From assembly GCF_014197145.1 (NCBI RefSeq), contig NZ_JACIEZ010000006.1, positions 1-64,000 on the forward strand: a stretch of 64,000 nucleotides of DNA, written 5' to 3'. Position numbers and translations under genes: made by a program. Below the pieces are notes generated by a model that worked only from the letters and a program-made list of their open reading frames with translations, was not told the origin of the DNA and did not search any database. Below, piece by piece: positions 1-8,218 of the stretch; position 1 is the stretch's first letter; each line of letters starts with the position of its first letter. This stretch comes from Gellertiella hungarica (lineage in GTDB: Bacteria; Pseudomonadota; Alphaproteobacteria; Rhizobiales; Rhizobiaceae).

Positions 1-97
1 GCGTCGCAGAAGGAAAATAGGTGGCCGACTTTTACGCCGCCCGAGGCGGGACTATCCCGCCGCTACCGTGGACTAATTTTGCACCGCCGCTCTCACA
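1..97. mobile_element. Possible right end of an IS21-like element (partial, cut by window edge)
   Basis: Two imperfect direct repeats are visible: GTGGCCGACTTTTACGCCGC at 21-40 and a related copy beginning GTGGACTAATTTTGCACCGC at 68-87. The second runs to a terminal CA at 96-97. Multiple terminal repeats and a CA-3' end are typical of IS21-family elements. A reading frame ends at the TAG at 18-20 and could be the tail of a helper ATPase gene, but only six codons are visible. The rest of the element would lie left of the window, so this call is tentative. Confidence 0.3.
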
Positions 98-462
98 TCC
101 CGACAGCGCGCCAGCAGGGACAGCCTATCAGATCAGAATTCACGGTCCAGCCGCAACAGAAACCGGTATCCGCGGCATTCCCGGCCGGGCCTATCAGAAA
201 GTACACCGCCCCAAAAGAAAGCGGTCGGAGCATTAACAAGGACCATTCCTGGAGCGAATGAATAGAATTCTAACCAACCAGCCTAGGCATAACCAGTTCT
301 ATTGAGGCTAGGATTCCTGTAATCATGATATATTATTGGAAAGTTCTGTATCTCAATCCTCCTGTAACTGAACGCAGGAGAGAGGTGCTAGAATTACAGC
401 AAACGAAGATGTAAGGCGAATTTTGTTTGAAGCATGTTTTCACGTGCGGCCGGATTGAGAAG
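98..462. other. Gene-free stretch left of the integrase
   Basis: No reading frame here looks like a conserved protein and no RNA gene was recognised. From about 230 to 480 the sequence is clearly richer in A and T than the rest of the window, which fits an integrated or decayed mobile region next to the broken integrase. Confidence 0.5.
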
Positions 463-1730
463 TCAGCGTAGATGTAGTTTCGGCAGAGAATTTTGGGCTC
501 GCACCCGTTTACCGAGGACAAAACGCTCCCAGTCTTCCATCATGGCGCGCCGCTGATCGAGAAGATCGGTGCGGTGATAGGCAGCTTCCGTGCATTTCGG
601 ATTGTATGGGCAAGGGCGCGTTCGGCAAGATCGCGGGAATATCCGCTCTCCGATGCCCAGTCCCGGAAACTGGAGCGGAAGCCGTGCGCGGTCGCAATAC
701 GGCCGGGCGTATCGCTTTCAGCCTTCTTGTCGCGAAGAAACTTCGTCAGGATCATGTCCGAATAAGCCGTGTCCTTGCGTGTCCGGAAGACAAGCCTGCC
801 TGGCGCTGCACCCGCTAGAATATGGGCCTCTTCCACTTTGCGCAGGTCTTTGAGCAGCGCCAGGCAATAGGGTGTGAGAGGAACCCGGTGTGCCTGCTTT
901 GCCTTCATCCGACTTGCCGGAATAGTCCAGATTGCGGTCCTGAAATCCAACTCATCCCAGCTCATCAGACGAAGTTCGCCGGAACGAACCGCCGTCAGGA
1001 TAACAAGTTCCAGCATGAGGCATGAGACTGTTCGCTTGCCGTGATGCAGATGATTGCGAACAAATCCGGGCACGAGCCGCCAGGGCATGGCAGGCTGATG
1101 CTCAACCCGCTCTCGCTTGCCGGGCTGCTTGGGCAGCAGCTTGTCCACGACCGAGACCGGACTCGCAACGATAAAGCCGCGGGCCGCGCACCACTTCATG
1201 ACCGCATCGCACCGTTGCCGCACTCTGGAGGCGGTTTCTGCCTTTGAAAGCCAGATCGGTTTCAGGCAGTCGGCAAAATCAGCAGCGGTGAGCTGGTCCA
1301 CACGCGTTGTGCCAATCCGTGGAAAGACCTCCGCCGCAAGGGTATTGATCCATTGGTCCTTGTGTTTGGCATTGCGAAAACCGGCGGCATGATCGGTATG
1401 AAAAGCGCGGGCCGCTGCTTCAAAAGTCGGGATTTCAGCCTCCTTCTTCAGCGCCTCCTGTTCACGCCTGCGCTGCTCCAGAGGATCAACCCCATCCTCA
1501 ATCTGCTGGCGCAGGGCAAAGGCTTTCGCCCGTACATCGCGGATCGGCACGACCGGATAGATCCCGAGACCCATATCCCTTCGCTTGCCGGTTTCAGGAG
1601 ACTTGTATCGGAGCACCCATTTGCCGGTACCGCTGATCGAAGAGGGAAAGAGATAAAGGCCCCGGACAGATGTGTCGGATATGGGCTTGTCACCTGCGTT
1701 TATCTTCCGCGCCCTTGCATCGCTGAGCAT
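463..1730 (-). pseudogene. Tyrosine recombinase (phage/island integrase), frameshifted before the catalytic Tyr
   Basis: The first 370 or so residues match the DUF4102/P4-type integrase family. An N-terminal arm-binding domain (starting MLSDARARKINAGDKP) is followed by a SAM-like core-binding domain and a catalytic domain with TAVRSGELRL (Arg I), HGFRSSFRDWA (H-x-x-R) and ALAHTI (second His). After ALAHTIRNA the annotated frame runs into unrelated residues and stops at 540. One base further on, another frame reads EAAYHRTDLLDQRRAMMEDW and ends at 463-465, which is exactly the expected family C-terminus with the nucleophilic Tyr. A single-base deletion near 589-592 therefore separates the Tyr from the rest of the enzyme. 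The start at 1730 follows a GGGAAG ribosome site. Unless the shift is suppressed, the protein cannot cut DNA. Confidence 0.88.
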
Positions 1731-1750
1731 GGATTTCTTCCCGTTCGGTT

Positions 1751-1790
1751 GTGATGGGCTGGATTCCTAGCCCATCACTCAGCCCATCAC
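1751..1790. promoter_or_regulatory. Inverted plus direct repeat upstream of the integrase
   Basis: GTGATGGGCT at 1751-1760 is matched by its reverse complement AGCCCATCAC at 1769-1778, and AGCCCATCAC occurs again at 1781-1790. The cluster begins about 20 bases upstream of the integrase start. It is well placed for an operator or for integrase/excisionase arm sites. Which protein binds is not known. Confidence 0.5.
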
Positions 1791-2201
1791 AAATTCAAGA
1801 ATTGCCTGATATGAATTGACAGGGTGTAACATAACAGATTTGCGCAATCATCGAAAAAAGCAAATTAAATCAGTGCTTTAAAACACTGCTTGATAGAGTA
1901 TGATACATAACGATAATTCGCTATTGGCGGACTCTCTGTCCGCCATCTCCCTGATTTTCCTTGACCATCCCCTCTCGCGCTTCCGGCCCGCTGCCGGTAA
2001 CGGCGTGGGTGGTTTGCCTGCGGCCGCTCGGCAGGCGGCGGTGACGCTGCATCCGGCGGTCGTTCCCGGCCCTTTGCGGGTGCCGGGCGTGGCGATGATC
2101 TTTCTCGGGCGGAACCGCATCGGCCGCAGCGTCATGATGCGCGGCCGAAGGCGGGTGGCGCCGGCGGCCCCGGAGCGGGCCTCCCGGCCTTTTTCCGGCC
2201 G
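1791..2201. other. Intergenic stretch with an AT-rich to GC-rich switch and a short palindrome
   Basis: Up to about 1945 the sequence is AT-rich like the integrase flank. From about 1970 it is very GC-rich like the core genome. The switch coincides with an 8-bp inverted repeat, TGGCGGAC (1925-1932) and GTCCGCCA (1938-1945), separated by 5 bases. This may mark the island border. Frames open on both strands between 1900 and 2230, but none has a recognisable protein signature. Confidence 0.4.
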
Positions 2202-2906
2202 CTACTGCCGCACGACGATGCGCGCGTGATAGGGAACGCGCTCGTAGAGATCGATCACGTCCTGGTTCATCAGCCGCACGCAGCCGGAGGAGACCGCCTT
2301 GCCGATGGAGCGCCATTCCGGGCTTCCGTGCAGGCGATAGAGCGTGTCCTTGCCGTTCTGGAAGATGTAGAGGGCGCGGGCGCCGAGCGGATTGTCGAGC
2401 CCCGGTGGCATGCCGCCCTTCTCGATGGAGTACTGGGCCAGCTGCGGCTGGCGCGCCACCATTTCCGCCGGCGGCTTCCAGCGCGGCCATTTCTGCCGCC
2501 AGTGGATGATGCCCTCGCCCTCCCAGGCAAAGCCTTCGCGGCCGATGCCGACACCGTAGCGCATCGCGGTTCCGCCGGGCTCGACCACGTAGAGAAGGCG
2601 CTCCGGCGTATCGACGACCACGGTTCCCGGGGGTTCGCCCGTCGGATCGGGCACGCGCTGGCGGTAGAATTTCGGATCGATCTTCTGATAGGGCACCGGG
2701 GGAATCATGAAGCCGTCATCGACGACAGGCCCGTAGATGGCCTCGAGCTCCGGATCCTCGGGCGCAAGAACCGGCCGCGTGGCAAACTGCGGCACCGGCG
2801 GCGCGGCAACCGGCACGTATCGCGGCGTGGTGCATCCCGCAAGAACACCGGTTGCGGACAGGGTCCCCAGCAGGAAGGCACGACGGGAGAGGGGCGGATC
2901 AAACAT
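2202..2906 (-). CDS. L,D-transpeptidase (YkuD family), Tat/lipoprotein-type signal
   Basis: Predicted 234-aa envelope enzyme that forms 3-3 peptidoglycan cross-links or anchors proteins to peptidoglycan. The catalytic signature is intact: HGSPEWRSIG begins at His193 and SSGCVR carries the nucleophile Cys209. The N-terminus SRRAFLLG resembles a twin-arginine signal and is followed by the lipobox LAGC (Cys25), so the protein may be a lipid-anchored periplasmic enzyme. The ATG at 2904-2906 was chosen because it places the signal peptide at residue 1; the same frame stays open upstream but encodes no conserved residues. Rhizobial genomes carry many YkuD paralogues, so the exact cell-wall role is open. 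Confidence 0.9.
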   Translation of the reverse strand: MFDPPLSRRAFLLGTLSATGVLAGCTTPRYVPVAAPPVPQFATRPVLAPEDPELEAIYGPVVDDGFMIPPVPYQKIDPKFYRQRVPDPTGEPPGTVVVDTPERLLYVVEPGGTAMRYGVGIGREGFAWEGEGIIHWRQKWPRWKPPAEMVARQPQLAQYSIEKGGMPPGLDNPLGARALYIFQNGKDTLYRLHGSPEWRSIGKAVSSGCVRLMNQDVIDLYERVPYHARIVVRQ

Positions 2907-3130
2907 GGATTTTTCTATCTCTGGCAGATTCAAACGGGAAAATTCAGTCACAGCGATACTTGTTCGCGCGACGCCCCGTAGCAACGTCCAATCGGCACAC
3001 AAGTTTGTCATCGCCGCAAAGGAGTGGCCATTTCGCGGCATATCGCCGGAATGTGTTGCCGAAACAGCACGTTGTTGCGCGCCCGGACCGGGGCGACAGC
3101 CGGGCCGGCCTTCACCGCCTGCGCCTGTTC

Positions 3131-4051
3131 TCAGCGCCTCGGTTTTTCTCCGCGGGTAAAGATGACGATCCCGAAGAGCGAGACCAGAAGGCCTGCGACC
3201 ATGGACCAGGAGAGCGGCTCCCGGAACATGATCCACGCCCAGATCAGCGTCACCGGCGGGCTGAGATAGAGAACCGCCGTTACCCTTGCGGGCGAGGATT
3301 TCCGCAGCGCGATGTAATAGAGGCTCCAGGCGCCGAAGGTGGCGACCAGAACCAGCCAGAGAATGCCGGCAGCGAATTCCGCATCCGCCGGGGGCAGGAC
3401 GCCGCCCTCGTGCCAGGCCAGCACCGCAAAGATGGCCGCTGCCGAAAGGCACTGGATGCAGAGGCTCTGGTGGATCGGGATGCCCCGGGTGGCGCTGCGG
3501 GCATGGAAGAGGGTTACGAGCGCAAAGCAGAGCGTGCCGAGCACGGGCAGGCCATAGGACCAGACCGGTACGTTGCCGAGGGAGAGCGACGCGCCGGACG
3601 CAATCAGCACGCCGCCCAGTCCGATCGCCGAGCCCAGCCATTGCCGGGCATTGAGGGCCTGGCCGAGGATCGGCCATGACAGGAGAGCCACCGCGAGCGG
3701 CAGCATGTCGGAGATGAGGGCCACGAGGCCCGTCGGCACGCCCATGGCAAGTGCCTGCGCGAAACTCGCCAGATAGAAGCCCATGCCGAGCGCGCCGAAG
3801 AAGGCATGGGCGCCGATATCCCTTGCGGAAAGGCGCCCGCCCATCGTCAGGGCGAAGGGCAGCAGCAGAAGACCGGAGATGAGGTTGCGCCAGAGCAGGA
3901 CGAGAAAGATCGGCGCATGGGCTACCGCAAAGCGTGTTCCGACAAAACCGGCGCTCCAGCAGACGATGAGCGCCGCCTCCACCAGAAGCATGAGGAAGAA
4001 GGGCATCCAGCCACCGGATGGGCTTTTCGCAGCGGTCGTCGCAAGGGTCAT
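3131..4051 (-). CDS. EamA/DMT-family transporter
   Basis: A 306-aa membrane protein with about ten hydrophobic helices arranged as two EamA repeats (roughly residues 15-140 and 155-300), the usual drug/metabolite transporter layout. Recognisable features are the first helix with the WSAGFVGTRFAV segment and the C-terminal LYLSPPVTLIWAW segment. Such proteins export amino acids, metabolites or drugs across the inner membrane, and the substrate cannot be read from the sequence. The gene begins 38 bases after the TetR-family gene on the same strand, so the two probably form an operon with the regulator controlling the exporter. Confidence 0.88.
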   Translation of the reverse strand: MTLATTAAKSPSGGWMPFFLMLLVEAALIVCWSAGFVGTRFAVAHAPIFLVLLWRNLISGLLLLPFALTMGGRLSARDIGAHAFFGALGMGFYLASFAQALAMGVPTGLVALISDMLPLAVALLSWPILGQALNARQWLGSAIGLGGVLIASGASLSLGNVPVWSYGLPVLGTLCFALVTLFHARSATRGIPIHQSLCIQCLSAAAIFAVLAWHEGGVLPPADAEFAAGILWLVLVATFGAWSLYYIALRKSSPARVTAVLYLSPPVTLIWAWIMFREPLSWSMVAGLLVSLFGIVIFTRGEKPRR

Positions 4052-4089
4052 GGAGCGGCTTTCACGGGAAAGGGGAGAGAGAGGACGGC

Positions 4090-4665
4090 TCAGAAGGCAT
4101 CGAGCAGCGAAACGGCGATCCGGCGCGCGGATTTCAGCCGCTCGTCATGGCCTTCGAGGCCGGCCCGGGCCATGGCACCCTCGAGAAGGAAGGAAAGATG
4201 TTCGGCGAGCGAGGCGACGGCGGCCTCCTCGCCCGGCCGCATCTGCGAGAGGTAGAGAGAAAAGAGCCGCTCGACCTCCTCCTTCTGCGCCGCAACCGTC
4301 CGGCGTCCGGGGTCGCCGACGGGAAGCTCGGCAGCGGCATTCAGCAGGCCGCATCCCCTGAAGCCCCAGGCATAGGCGAGATGGGCATGGTCGACATAGG
4401 AATCGAAGACCGCCAGCACCCGCTCGCGCGGCGTGCGGGCAGCGGCCAGACGCTCCTCCCGCACCTGATCCCACTCGGCACAACGGCCTTCCAGATAGGC
4501 CTTCACCAGATCGGCCTTGCTGGAAAAGTTGTTGTATAGGCTCATCTTGGCCACGCCGGCATGGGCGGTGATCGTGTCGATGCCCGTCGCCGCCACGCCG
4601 TCGCGGTAGAAGAGCTCTGCGGCGGCCTGCAGAAGGCGGTCTCTGGCGGGGGCTCTGGCCGGCAT
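4090..4665 (-). CDS. TetR/AcrR-family transcriptional regulator
   Basis: A 191-aa repressor-type protein. Residues about 5-52 form the TetR helix-turn-helix, with the typical ELFYRDGVAATGIDTI and VAKMSLYNNFSSKADLV segments. The rest is the variable ligand-binding domain. It lies directly upstream of an EamA exporter gene on the same strand, and a 20-bp palindrome occurs between its start and a TTGACA box. This suggests an autoregulated repressor-exporter unit responding to an unknown small molecule. An AGGAG ribosome site precedes the ATG at 4663-4665. Confidence 0.9.
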   Translation of the reverse strand: MPARAPARDRLLQAAAELFYRDGVAATGIDTITAHAGVAKMSLYNNFSSKADLVKAYLEGRCAEWDQVREERLAAARTPRERVLAVFDSYVDHAHLAYAWGFRGCGLLNAAAELPVGDPGRRTVAAQKEEVERLFSLYLSQMRPGEEAAVASLAEHLSFLLEGAMARAGLEGHDERLKSARRIAVSLLDAF

Positions 4666-4681
4666 CGGGAATCTCCTGAAC

Positions 4682-4718
4682 TAGGTATACCGTTCTACCT
4701 ATTTTCGGGCCCTGTCAA
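4682..4718 (-). promoter_or_regulatory. Probable promoter and operator of the tetR-eamA unit
   Basis: TAGGTA (4682-4687) and TACCTA (4696-4701) form a perfect inverted repeat with an 8-base centre, a common TetR-family operator shape. On the minus strand a TTGACA -35 box lies at 4713-4718, so the palindrome occupies the spacer and -10 region where binding would block RNA polymerase. Binding by the neighbouring regulator is inferred from position. Confidence 0.5.
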
Positions 4719-4741
4719 GACGTGCCGGCAGAGCGTCGGCA

Positions 4742-5221
4742 TCAATAGGGCGTGCCGTCCTTGTGCTGGAACACCCAGCGCCCCGCCTCGTCCTGCACGG
4801 CCTTGAGATCGTCGAGCGGATAGGTGCCCTCGTCTCCCGGCGTGCGGTCGCCGATCTCCAGATAGATGACGGGGCGATCGGTGCGGTTGACGAGCTGGTG
4901 GGCGATGCCGTTTGCGGGAAAGCCCGCGCACATGCCGGGCGAAAGCGGATAGTCCCCCCGGTCGGTCACGAGGGTCGGATGGCCCTCGAGCACATAGACG
5001 AATTCGTCCTGCCGGCTGTGGCGATGCAGGATGGCCGATTCCGCCCCGGGTGCCAGCGTCGTGCGGTTAACGCCGAAATTCGAAAGGCCGAAGAGATCGC
5101 CGAGCGGCTGCTTGACCCGCCCGGAAACACGGCTGCGAAACGGCTCCGGATAGGTCGAAGGCCTGGCGCGCACCGGCGCGTCCTCTGCCAGAAGGGTGAC
5201 AGGTTTCGTGGCGTCGTCCAT
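4742..5221 (-). CDS. Cupin-domain protein
   Basis: A 159-aa protein with one conserved cupin barrel. It has the metal-binding pattern H-R-H-S-R-Q-D-E-F-V-Y in motif 1 (about residues 60-80) and a later motif with PANGIAHQLVN. Small cupins of this kind are sugar-acid or small-molecule isomerases, dioxygenases or binding proteins, and this one cannot be assigned further. The ATG at 5219-5221 follows a GGGAGAG ribosome site. It lies between the TetR unit and the RpiR regulator on the same strand, but the spacing (about 100 bases from the RpiR stop) does not prove co-transcription. Confidence 0.8.
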   Translation of the reverse strand: MDDATKPVTLLAEDAPVRARPSTYPEPFRSRVSGRVKQPLGDLFGLSNFGVNRTTLAPGAESAILHRHSRQDEFVYVLEGHPTLVTDRGDYPLSPGMCAGFPANGIAHQLVNRTDRPVIYLEIGDRTPGDEGTYPLDDLKAVQDEAGRWVFQHKDGTPY

Positions 5222-5322
5222 GGTTCTCTCCCAATCGCCGTCGATGGCGGAAGAGTGCCACGGGAGGCCCGCAAGAAAAGCCAAAAATACTGTCGGTGCT
5301 GTCAGGATGCCTGAAAGGCGGC

Positions 5323-6222
5323 CTACCGGTCGGGGCCGCTGCGGTCCCCCGCATGGCCGATCATCTTGTGATAGAGCGAGGAGACGCGCGTCATCCGCTC
5401 CTCCACGTCGGCGCCGAGGGCGGTGAAGACCGCGTTGACCATCAGCGAGATCAGGCAGGACATGGCGGAGGTCGTGTCCCAGAAGCGGTTGAGATTGGTC
5501 TGGACCGTGAGGAGTTCGCTGGCAAGCTCGCGCCCCCAGTCGCAATAGGGGTCGGTGATGAGGGTCACGGGGATGCCGGCATCCCGCGCCTCCACGGCCA
5601 GCCGCCAGGTGAGCCGCGAATAGCGCCGCCCGTCGATCAGGACAAGGCAGGTCTCGGCGGGGTCGGACAGCAGCACCTCGGCAAAGTGACCGGCGGCCAG
5701 ATCCGCCACCTGCACCCCGTCCCGGAGGTACTGGAGATTGTGTGCCAGATCGTAGCCGTGATGCCGCTCCGTCTGGAAGCCCGCGACGAACACCTTTGGC
5801 GCATGGGCGAGACGATCCACGGCGCGGGCGAAATCGGCCGTTTCGGCGAGTTCGTAGACCGCGACGATGGCGGCGATCTCGCGCTCCAGCGCCTTCGCCT
5901 TCTCCACCTTGCCCGCGGAGGCCGACCGGGCGTGAAAATCCCGCAGCCGGTCGCCGATCAGCCAGGCGCGGTCGCCGAGATCGGACCGCAGCAGGTCCTT
6001 GAGCGCCCGGAAGTGCCGGAGCCCCAGCGCCTTGCAGTAGCGGCTGATGCTGGCCTCGCTCACCCCGATCTTTGCCGCGATGGAGGCTGCCGTCTCGAAG
6101 GGCAGCCCGGTGAGATTGTTCAGCATGTAGCTGGCGATGGCCCGCTCCGTGCGCGTGGCGCCGGTCAGGCTTTCGTTCAGCATGCGCTGCAGATCCGGTT
6201 GCGAAGGCAGCCGCTCGGTCAA
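5323..6222 (-). CDS. RpiR/MurR-family transcriptional regulator (HTH plus SIS)
   Basis: A 299-aa regulator with an N-terminal RpiR helix-turn-helix (about residues 20-75, containing ASIAAKIGVSEASISRY) and a C-terminal SIS sugar-isomerase fold (about 125-270) that normally senses a phosphorylated sugar or related ligand. A TTG start at 6220-6222 is preferred: it is preceded by AGAGGA at good spacing, and the first ATG downstream would cut into the domain. The frame stays open far upstream over the neighbouring gene, which I treat as an artefact. It is divergent from the enolase-superfamily racemase gene. The AT-rich gap (6223-6385) contains TGAA-N8-TTCA, a plausible operator. Confidence 0.87.
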   Translation of the reverse strand: MTERLPSQPDLQRMLNESLTGATRTERAIASYMLNNLTGLPFETAASIAAKIGVSEASISRYCKALGLRHFRALKDLLRSDLGDRAWLIGDRLRDFHARSASAGKVEKAKALEREIAAIVAVYELAETADFARAVDRLAHAPKVFVAGFQTERHHGYDLAHNLQYLRDGVQVADLAAGHFAEVLLSDPAETCLVLIDGRRYSRLTWRLAVEARDAGIPVTLITDPYCDWGRELASELLTVQTNLNRFWDTTSAMSCLISLMVNAVFTALGADVEERMTRVSSLYHKMIGHAGDRSGPDR

Positions 6223-6385
6223 TGGCCTGTCCTCTTTTCTTTCCCGATGAAATCTGGCAGAAATGTTTCTCTCGGTCAATTTTGAAAGATTTCCTTCATT
6301 CCCCGGATCGCATGACGATCCCGACGGTGGCAAGGCAATCGCGGCGGGGATGGCCCCGGTCTGGAGGACGAAGGTGCTGGCAGGA

Positions 6386-7501
6386 ATGAAACAGGGTTTG
6401 CGGATCGACGGCGCCGAGCTGCGCCTCGTGCGGCTCGAGCTGCTCACGCCGTTCACCATTTCCACGGGGACGATGTACGAGAAGATCATCCCCCTGCTGA
6501 CGCTCCGCGCGAACGGCATCGAGGGTTATTCCGAAGGGGTGATGGACCCCCTGCCCGACTATCTGGACGAACAGATCGCGGGCGGGATGGCGCTTCTGCG
6601 CGATGTGCTGCTGCCGCAGGTGATCGGCCAGACCTTCGACAACCCGCAGGCGGTCGAGCGGCTTCTCGCGCCCTGGCGCGGCCATTACATGACCAAGGCG
6701 ATGGTCGAGATGGCCTTCTTCGATCTCTGGGCGAAATCGCTCGGCCTGCCGATGAAGACGCTTCTCGGCGGTGCGGGCGACGCCATCGACGTGGGCGTTT
6801 CGCTGGGCATCGGCCCCGTCGAGGAGACGCTGGAGCGGGTCCGCCGCCATGTGGAACAGGGCTACCGACGGATCAAGCTGAAGATCAAGCCCGGCCATGA
6901 CGTGGCGCTGGTGGATGCGGTGCGCCGCGCCTTTCCCGAAACCGCCCTCAGCGTCGATGCCAACAGCGCCTACACGCTCGCCGACAGCGGCAAGCTCGCC
7001 AGGCTCGATGCCTACGGGATCGACTATATCGAGCAGCCGCTCGCCTGGAACGACATTCAGGACCACGCCACGCTCCAGCGCCGGGTCTCGACGCCGATCT
7101 GCCTGGACGAGAGCATCCGCAGCGCGCGCGATGCCCGCAAGGCGCTGCAGATCGATGCGGCACGGGTCATCAACATCAAGGTGGGCCGCGTCGGCGGCTA
7201 TCTCGAATCGCTCAGGATCCACGATCTCTGCGCGGCCTTCGACGTGCCGGTCTGGTGCGGCGGCATGCTGGAATCGGGCATCGGCCGGGCGCACAACATC
7301 CATCTGTCGACGCTGCCCAATTTCTCCAAGCCCGGTGACACATCCTCCGCAAGCCGCTATTTTGCCCGCGACCTGATCCATGAAAGGCTCGAGACGGAGA
7401 ACGGGCGCATGCCCGTTCCGGCAGGAACCGGCATCGGCGTTTCGCCCGACTGGGACTTCATCGAGACCATTACCCTTTCCAAGGAAAGCTTCTCTCCATG
7501 A
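6386..7501 (+). CDS. Enolase-superfamily N-acylamino-acid racemase / o-succinylbenzoate synthase-like
   Basis: A 371-aa member of the MLE-type enolase superfamily. All catalytic positions of the NSAR/OSBS group are visible: the K-x-K pair Lys164 and Lys166 (IKLKIK), metal ligands Asp191 (VDANSAY), Glu216 (EQPL) and Asp241 (LDES), and the second acid/base Lys265 (NIKVGR). No other menaquinone genes are present. The next gene is a translationally coupled GNAT acyltransferase, so an N-succinylamino-acid racemase role is much likelier than menaquinone synthesis. In that role it would interconvert N-acyl D- and L-amino acids. The start ATG at 6386 gives the usual family length, though the frame is open upstream from about 6263. 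Its regulator is probably the divergent RpiR gene. Confidence 0.85.
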   Translation: MKQGLRIDGAELRLVRLELLTPFTISTGTMYEKIIPLLTLRANGIEGYSEGVMDPLPDYLDEQIAGGMALLRDVLLPQVIGQTFDNPQAVERLLAPWRGHYMTKAMVEMAFFDLWAKSLGLPMKTLLGGAGDAIDVGVSLGIGPVEETLERVRRHVEQGYRRIKLKIKPGHDVALVDAVRRAFPETALSVDANSAYTLADSGKLARLDAYGIDYIEQPLAWNDIQDHATLQRRVSTPICLDESIRSARDARKALQIDAARVINIKVGRVGGYLESLRIHDLCAAFDVPVWCGGMLESGIGRAHNIHLSTLPNFSKPGDTSSASRYFARDLIHERLETENGRMPVPAGTGIGVSPDWDFIETITLSKESFSP

Positions 7502-8214
7502 CCGACATCGAATACCGCCCGCTGAAGGGAATTGCGGAGTTCAAGGCGGCGGAAGAGATGCAGCGGACGGTCTGGGGCGAGGGCGACAAGGAAGATCCCT
7601 TCGATCTCATGATGGTCGTGCAGAACGAGGGCGGGCTCGTGGGAGGCGCGTTCCGCCAGGGCCGCCTGCTGGGCTATGTCTTCGGCTTTCCGACGCGCGA
7701 CCCCGAAGTGCAGTATTCCCACCGCCTCGCCGTGCTGCCGGAGGCGCGCGGCCTCGGCCTCGGCGCAGGGCTCAAGCGCTACCAGCGCCGCTGGTGCCTC
7801 GATAACGGCATCCGCCGGATACGCTGGACCTACGACCCGCTCCGCCTCACCAATGCGGCCCTGAACATCCGCGTTCTCGGCGGCCAGGCCTCCACCTATT
7901 ACCAGGATTTCTACGGCGAGATGACCGGCATCAACAGCGGCGCGCCGTCGGACAGGCTTCGCCTCGACTGGCATCTCGACGATCCCGCCGTGGAGCGGCG
8001 TGCGCTCGGTGACCGCGAGCCGCTGGCGCTGTCGGGCGACATTCTCGAGATCGTCATCCCCCAGGGCTTCGAGGAGGCCATGACCGCCGATCCCGAAACC
8101 GCCACCCGCCTTCGCCTCGAAAGCCGCGCCGAATTCGAGCGCGCCTTTGCCGACGGCTTCGTCGTGCGGGATTTCGAACCGTCAACCCGCGCTTACCGTC
8201 TCGTGCGCCCCTGA
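7498..8214 (+). CDS. GNAT-family N-acyltransferase coupled to the racemase
   Basis: A 238-aa protein of the COG3375 type. The acyl-CoA binding core is seen at about residues 70-105 (HRLAVLPEARGLGLGAGLKRYQ, a degenerate R/Q-x-x-G-x-G/A loop). Its ATG overlaps the racemase stop codon (ATGA), so translation is coupled. In Geobacillus and relatives a similar GNAT enzyme succinylates D-amino acids, NSAR racemises them, and a desuccinylase releases the L-amino acid. No M20-type deacylase is visible next to this pair. The N-succinyltransferase role is inferred from this known pathway and the gene arrangement. Confidence 0.83.
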   Translation: MTDIEYRPLKGIAEFKAAEEMQRTVWGEGDKEDPFDLMMVVQNEGGLVGGAFRQGRLLGYVFGFPTRDPEVQYSHRLAVLPEARGLGLGAGLKRYQRRWCLDNGIRRIRWTYDPLRLTNAALNIRVLGGQASTYYQDFYGEMTGINSGAPSDRLRLDWHLDDPAVERRALGDREPLALSGDILEIVIPQGFEEAMTADPETATRLRLESRAEFERAFADGFVVRDFEPSTRAYRLVRP

Positions 8215-8218
8215 GGTG

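Noticed and set aside
1878-2229. Small frames on both strands between the integrase and the transpeptidase gene
   Set aside because: No ribosome site of quality and no family features. They span the composition boundary.
2907-3677. Upstream extension of the L,D-transpeptidase frame
   Set aside because: The extra residues overlap the EamA gene region and precede a clear signal peptide at 2906, so the short form is the real gene.
6386-7501. Menaquinone o-succinylbenzoate synthase (menC)
   Set aside because: No other menaquinone genes are present and a coupled GNAT gene points to the acylamino-acid racemase role.
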